Assembly: GCA_964449455.1 (NCBI GenBank)
Contig: CAYUYV010000102.1
Location: forward strand, 1 to 18,203
Reading direction: 5' to 3'
Source: CAYUYV01 sp964449455
GTDB lineage: Bacteria; Pseudomonadota; Alphaproteobacteria; JAJFIK01
DNA: 18,203 nt
Both the position numbers and the translations under genes were made by a program. The notes under the pieces were generated by a model. It saw only the letters and a program-made list of their open reading frames with translations. It was not told the DNA's origin and did not search any database. Below, one piece after another: positions 14,941-18,203 of this stretch (position 1 is its first letter; the number at the start of each line of letters is the position of its first letter).

Positions 14941-15363
14941 ATGGATGTCGTCATTCACCACAATCCCGATTGCGGTACCTCGCGGAACGTGTTGGCCCTG
15001 ATCGAAGCGGCAGGCTATCAGCCGACCGTGATTGATTATCTGAAGACCGGATGGACGCGGCCCCAGCTCCTGGGCCTTTTTGCTGCTGCGGGCCTCACGC
15101 CTCGAAGTGCCTTGCGGGAGACGAAATCGCCTGCGGCGGACCTTGGTCTTCTGGCAGAAGGCGTGGCGCATGACACGCTGCTCGCAGCCATGCTGGAGCA
15201 CCCCATTCTCGTGAATCGGCCCATTGTCTGTACGGTGAAGGGTGTGCGGCTGTGCCGGCCGAGCGAGGTCGTGCTTGATCTTCTTGACCAATTCCCGCCA
15301 GGCCCTTTCGCGAAAGAAGATGGGGAGCTGATCATTGACGCTGAAGGCAATCGCGTTGTCTGA
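14941..15363 (+). CDS. arsC: Arsenate reductase, glutaredoxin-coupled (R773 type)
   Basis: Reduces arsenate to arsenite with glutathione and glutaredoxin in the cytosol. 140 residues, the family length. Catalytic C11 in HNPDCGTSRN and arginines R59, R93 (NRPIV) and R106 (LCRPSE) match the C12, R60, R94 and R107 set of plasmid R773 ArsC with a constant one-residue offset; the C-terminal FAKEDGELIIDAEGNRV also matches that group. This makes true ArsC likelier than the related Spx or YffB branches. No arsR, arsB, acr3 or arsH is present in the window, so it is a stand-alone copy. ATG 14941 follows GGGACGGGG. The stop is inside the candidate start region of the CPBP gene, which overlaps by 29 nt if it begins at TTG 15335. 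Confidence 0.92.
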   Translation: MDVVIHHNPDCGTSRNVLALIEAAGYQPTVIDYLKTGWTRPQLLGLFAAAGLTPRSALRETKSPAADLGLLAEGVAHDTLLAAMLEHPILVNRPIVCTVKGVRLCRPSEVVLDLLDQFPPGPFAKEDGELIIDAEGNRVV

Positions 15364-15371
15364 CAGCGCCT

Positions 15372-15514
15372 TGGACCAGGACCAGGACCAGGANNNNNNN
15401 NNNNNNNNNNNNNNNNNNNNNNNNNNNNNNNNNNNNNNNNNNNNNNNNNNNNNNNNNNNNNNNNNNNNNNNNNNNNNNNNNNNNNNNNNNNNNGGACCAG
15501 GACCAGGACCAGGA
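15372..15514 (+). repeat. GGACCA hexanucleotide tandem array interrupted by the assembly gap
   Basis: Three or more units (GGACCA) plus GGA stand immediately left of the Ns (15373-15393), and three units plus GGA immediately right (15494-15514). The intervening 100 Ns are a placeholder, so the true copy number is unknown. The array continues in phase on both sides if the missing part is CCA plus whole hexamers. In the CPBP frame it encodes Asp-Gln repeats; on the other strand it would read as a Gly-Pro type repeat. Confidence 0.85.
15394..15493. other. Assembly gap (100 Ns)
   Basis: Exactly 100 undetermined bases, the usual convention for a gap of unknown length. Tandem repeats on both edges explain why assembly stopped here. 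Confidence 0.98.
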
Positions 15515-16112
15515 TCCGGTTCCGCCGTTCCGGCCTCACTCTTCTACACCGCGCCTTGTAGCCCTTTTCCTGCCGCAAGGCGTCTTTCTTGTTGGTGCGA
15601 TCATTCTTGGTGCAATGGTTGGCGCACCCCCCTTTGCCTCGGTGGCGCTCACACCGCCGGCCCTTTTGCAGGGGCTTGCGGGCGCTGTTGGTCTTGTTGC
15701 GCTTTTGAGCCTGTTCCAGGTCTCCTTGCCCCAGATCGCGCGGCAGGCCGCGGCCACCAGTGTCGAGCTGATGCGCCGGGCCAATCTCAAACTCACCTGG
15801 CCGATGATCCTGGCTATGAGTGTTGCGGCGGGGCTGTGCGAGGAGGCCTTGTTCCGAGGCGTTCTTCAGGTCTGGGCCGAACGGGCCTTGCCCCTATGGG
15901 CCGCCATTTTGCTGCCGGCCATGGTGTTCAGTCTGCTGCACTTTTATTCCGTGCTCTATGTCCTGCTAGTCTTTCCCATTGCGCTGTTTCTGGGCATTCT
16001 TTTTGCGTGGACGGACAATCTGCTGGTCGCCATGCTGACCCACGCTCTTTATGACGTCTATGGCCTCTGGAATGTCCGCCAGGCCATGACGCGCGAGGAT
16101 CGGGCGGTCTGA
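15495..16112 (+). CDS. CPBP-family intramembrane metalloprotease, 5' end in gap
   Basis: Membrane protease of the CAAX/Abi (CPBP) family. Counting from the first downstream ATG at 15615, motif 1 is EEALFR (E76, E77, R81), motif 2 is FSLLH (F105, H109) and motif 3 is HALYD (H143), the expected catalytic set; several hydrophobic segments surround them. The frame is open upstream of 15615 through a further hydrophobic helix (LVALFLPQGVFLVGAIILG) back to the Ns, so ATG 15615 is probably internal. If the hexamer array is continuous, the gene begins at TTG 15335, 7 nt after GGGGAG, overlapping arsC, and carries an N-terminal Asp-Gln repeat. Substrate unknown; bacterial members have been linked to bacteriocin immunity or prenyl-protein-like processing. 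It is tail to tail with the GST gene, 13 bp apart. Confidence 0.85.
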   Translation, partial: DQDQDQDPVPPFRPHSSTPRLVALFLPQGVFLVGAIILGAMVGAPPFASVALTPPALLQGLAGAVGLVALLSLFQVSLPQIARQAAATSVELMRRANLKLTWPMILAMSVAAGLCEEALFRGVLQVWAERALPLWAAILLPAMVFSLLHFYSVLYVLLVFPIALFLGILFAWTDNLLVAMLTHALYDVYGLWNVRQAMTREDRAV

Positions 16113-16125
16113 GATCTCATGCGCG

Positions 16126-16785
16126 TCAGGGCGCAATGCCGAATTTGGAGAGGAAACCCTGTTCCTCCTTCAGGCAGGCGGTAAAGCTGGGCCGGGCCAT
16201 CATGCGCTGGAAATGGGCCGTAAGGTTCGGGTAGGCGCCGGCGGCGGGCATATAGCCTGTGTGCTGAAGGTTGACGAGCTGGCAGGCCACGGCGATATCA
16301 GCGATCGAAAGCCGCTCGCCCACAAAATGTGTGCGCCCGGCGATTTCCCCTTCCAGATAAGACAGATACCGCGGCAGCCGCTCCTTGCAGGTCTTTTGCG
16401 CCGCATCGTGGTCGGGCTCCTTGCCCATCAGCCGTGAGACGACCACGGGCCGGAAGCAGCCAAGGCCGATGGCGCCGGCAAACTCGCTGTCCGCATATTC
16501 CTCAAACCACAGGGCGCGGCCATAGTCGAATGGCGCCTGGGGGTAAAGGCTGGGCTCTGGGCTCCGCTTTTCCAGATAACCGCAAATGGCGGAGGAATCG
16601 GGCAGGGTGGCGTCACCGTCCCTCAGAACCGGGATCCGTTTCAGGGGGCTGATGGTCAAGAACCATTCCGGCGGGTCGAACACATTCACCTGATCAAGGC
16701 TGTAGTCGAGACCCTTCTCGGCCAGCACGATGCGGACCTTGCGCACGAAGGGCGACAGGCTGGAGCCATAAAGGGTGAGGGTCAT
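16126..16785 (-). CDS. Glutathione S-transferase family protein
   Basis: A 219-residue cytosolic protein with a thioredoxin-like N-domain (1-80) and an all-helical C-domain. Seen: YGSSLSPFVRKVRIVLAEKGL at the N-terminus, with Ser 8, 9 or 11 as candidate thiol-activating residue (no Cys there); cis-proline P52 in RIPVL; glutathione-binding DSSAICGYLE at about 63-72; and in the C-domain the N-capping segment ERLSIADIAVACQL. Length is typical. The ATG at 16785 is chosen because AAGGAGATAAACCC precedes it; a frame extension to 16842 adds a Pro/Arg-rich leader that does not fit. It lies 53 bp downstream of the MscS gene on the same strand. Substrate cannot be told. Confidence 0.92.
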   Translation of the reverse strand: MTLTLYGSSLSPFVRKVRIVLAEKGLDYSLDQVNVFDPPEWFLTISPLKRIPVLRDGDATLPDSSAICGYLEKRSPEPSLYPQAPFDYGRALWFEEYADSEFAGAIGLGCFRPVVVSRLMGKEPDHDAAQKTCKERLPRYLSYLEGEIAGRTHFVGERLSIADIAVACQLVNLQHTGYMPAAGAYPNLTAHFQRMMARPSFTACLKEEQGFLSKFGIAP

Positions 16786-16838
16786 GGGTTTATCTCCTTG
16801 AGGGACGAGGCGGCCCGCCCGCTTCGGGGGCTCACGCG

Positions 16839-18026
16839 TCAAACGGCCGCCGGTCCGGTCGGCCGTAGCTGAATGGTCTGGGTCGGATAGGCAAACGCGA
16901 TGCCTGCGTCTTCAAAGGACCTGTGGATGGCCAGATTGACCGCTTGCTGAATGTCCATGAAGGTGCCGTAGTCCGGCGACAACACATGATAAACGGTCTC
17001 GAAGGTAAGTGCAGAGTCTCCGTAAGCGGAGAAATGACAGCGGTCAAAGCGCGTGCCCTGCTGGCTCTCGATGATGGTGCGAATCATATCCGGGATGGCA
17101 GCGAGCCTTGCATGGGGCGTTTCATAGGTCACACCGAGGACGAAGGACGCGCGCCGCTCCGTCATATATTCGTAATTGCGCAGATGGCTCGACACGAGTT
17201 GGGAATTGGAGGCCACGATCTGCTCGCCGGTGATGCTCCGGATGCGCGTGGTCTGGAGGCCGATGCGTTCTACCGTACCCTTCAAGTCATCAAGGACGAT
17301 GTAGTGGCCGACGGCGAAGGGCTTGTCCAGAATGATGGACAGGGCACTGAAGAGATCCCGGAAGACCCCTTGGGCCGCCAGGCCAATGGCAATACCGCCG
17401 ATGCCGACGCCGGCAACAAGCGTTGTCACATTGACCCCCAGATTGTCCAGAACCAGAATCGTGGCGACCACAATGATCGTCAGGCGCAAAAGGGACTGGA
17501 GCAGGCCCATGGCGTTCCGCAGACCCACGGTCGAGTCCGGCCGTGCGCGCGTGTAGCGGTGCAGCCCACCGACAATAAGGTGATAGGTCAAGGTGCTGCC
17601 CTGGATCACGGCCGAGATGGTGAACACCATCGTCATGATCCGTGACAGGGTCGGCGGTACGGAAATGGCGGCCTGACTGATCTCCAGGGACAGGATGGCC
17701 AGGAAGATCCACCCTACCCGGCCGACGAGACTTTTGATCAAGAAGAGGAGCGTGTGTTCGCGGCCCCGATTGATGGCCGTCAGGGCGCCGAACACCAGAC
17801 CCTGGACGAGGACCAGGATGGCGAAAACGCTCGCCGCAACCGTCGCCATCAGGATGAGGTCATCGGGCGAGGAGACCCAGGCGACGATGTCCTCCACAAA
17901 GCCCCGGGTCAGAGCGTCTCTTGCGTCGCCCGAGACAAGGGCCTCCGCGATGGACGGCTCGGTGGCGGTGGATGGGGCGGTCGCAGTAAATTGGGCGGTC
18001 GCTGTGGTGGTTGCGGCGGCGGTCAT
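16839..18026 (-). CDS. MscS-family mechanosensitive channel
   Basis: A 395-residue inner-membrane channel that releases solutes on hypo-osmotic shock. Parts: a Thr/Ala-rich N-terminus (about 1-25); membrane helices at about 58-82, 101-120, 127-152 and 176-196; the pore helix and start of the beta domain GVGIGGIAIGLAAQGVFRD at about 206-224; then LFSALSIILDKPFAVGHYIVL, the most conserved MscS stretch, followed by the cytosolic vestibule with GTVERIGLQTTRIRS. Five membrane segments rather than the three of E. coli MscS. ATG 18026 is preceded by GAGGG, 8 nt upstream; an in-frame GTG at 18050 is possible. The gene precedes the GST gene in the leftward direction and could be co-transcribed with it. 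Confidence 0.92.
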   Translation of the reverse strand: MTAAATTTATAQFTATAPSTATEPSIAEALVSGDARDALTRGFVEDIVAWVSSPDDLILMATVAASVFAILVLVQGLVFGALTAINRGREHTLLFLIKSLVGRVGWIFLAILSLEISQAAISVPPTLSRIMTMVFTISAVIQGSTLTYHLIVGGLHRYTRARPDSTVGLRNAMGLLQSLLRLTIIVVATILVLDNLGVNVTTLVAGVGIGGIAIGLAAQGVFRDLFSALSIILDKPFAVGHYIVLDDLKGTVERIGLQTTRIRSITGEQIVASNSQLVSSHLRNYEYMTERRASFVLGVTYETPHARLAAIPDMIRTIIESQQGTRFDRCHFSAYGDSALTFETVYHVLSPDYGTFMDIQQAVNLAIHRSFEDAGIAFAYPTQTIQLRPTGPAAV

Positions 18027-18050
18027 GGCGTCTACCCTCGGCCAAGGCAC

Positions 18051-18203
18051 GGTTTCATCGCCGGGACCTTAACCCCATTCGCCGCCCCGCTTCCAGCGTG
18101 TCCTGATCATCGCGCCTCCAGCAAGCGGGATCCAGCAATCAGGGCTGGGCCTAGTGTCGTGGATCAGAAGTCCGCATGAGAAGTCCCGGCACGTCCGTCT
18201 GCG
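18051..18203. other. Right-edge segment without a recognised gene
   Basis: 153 bp upstream of the MscS gene. It should contain the MscS promoter, but no clear -35/-10 pair is visible. A short direct repeat AGAAGTCC occurs twice (about 18166-18173 and 18179-18186). No coding signal was seen. Confidence 0.5.

Noticed and set aside
15394..15493. Collagen-like Gly-Pro or other repeat protein across the gap
   Set aside because: The Ns hide the true sequence, and the Gly-Pro reading is only one of several frames; the Asp-Gln frame is the one joined to a real gene.
16110..16119. TGAGATCTCA palindrome between the CPBP and GST genes as a shared terminator
   Set aside because: Only 10 bp with no loop and no T-rich tail on either side.
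16923..17645. 240-residue plus-strand open frame opposite the MscS gene
   Set aside because: The opposite strand has an unmistakable MscS signature; this frame has none.

Overview
The window is high-GC DNA from an alphaproteobacterium. The strongest lineage clue is hemD, a Mic60/mitofilin homologue and hemY in a row next to divergent tsaD-gpsA, an arrangement I know from that class. The genus cannot be told from the sequence. No mobile element, CRISPR array, rRNA or phage gene was recognised. There is one 100-N assembly gap at 15394-15493.

Layout. (1) Positions 1-3887, minus strand: an acetate or short organic acid module. A small DUF4212 symporter subunit is followed by a large Na+/solute symporter of the ActP/VC_2705 type and then by acetyl-CoA synthetase, which runs off the left edge. 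Together they would import acetate-like substrates and activate them to acetyl-CoA. (2) Positions 4233-6602, plus strand: a creatininase-family metallohydrolase, then a DUF3667 membrane protein with a zinc-ribbon-like N-terminus and a long acidic insert. (3) Positions 6777-9719, minus strand: a tight cluster tsaD-gpsA-yciI-EVE (t6A tRNA modification, glycerol-3-phosphate synthesis, a YciI-like protein and an EVE-domain protein). (4) Positions 9822-14089, plus strand: hemD, a 410-bp spacer with RNA-like secondary structure, the Mic60 homologue and hemY, ending in a probable terminator. hemC, which I would expect between tsaD and hemD, is absent. (5) Positions 14146-14274: a tRNA-Thr(CGT) with its own promoter. 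(6) Positions 14365-16112, plus strand: a small membrane-anchored protein of unknown function, an R773-type arsenate reductase, and a CPBP-family membrane protease whose 5' end lies in the gap. The gap sits inside a GGACCA hexanucleotide array. (7) Positions 16126-18026, minus strand: a glutathione S-transferase and an MscS-family channel. The last 150 bases hold nothing recognisable.

Most of the window is ordinary chromosomal housekeeping. The observations most worth a second look are the structured, unassigned hemD-mic60 spacer, the missing hemC, and the hexamer array that appears to encode an Asp-Gln repeat at the N-terminus of the CPBP protease.
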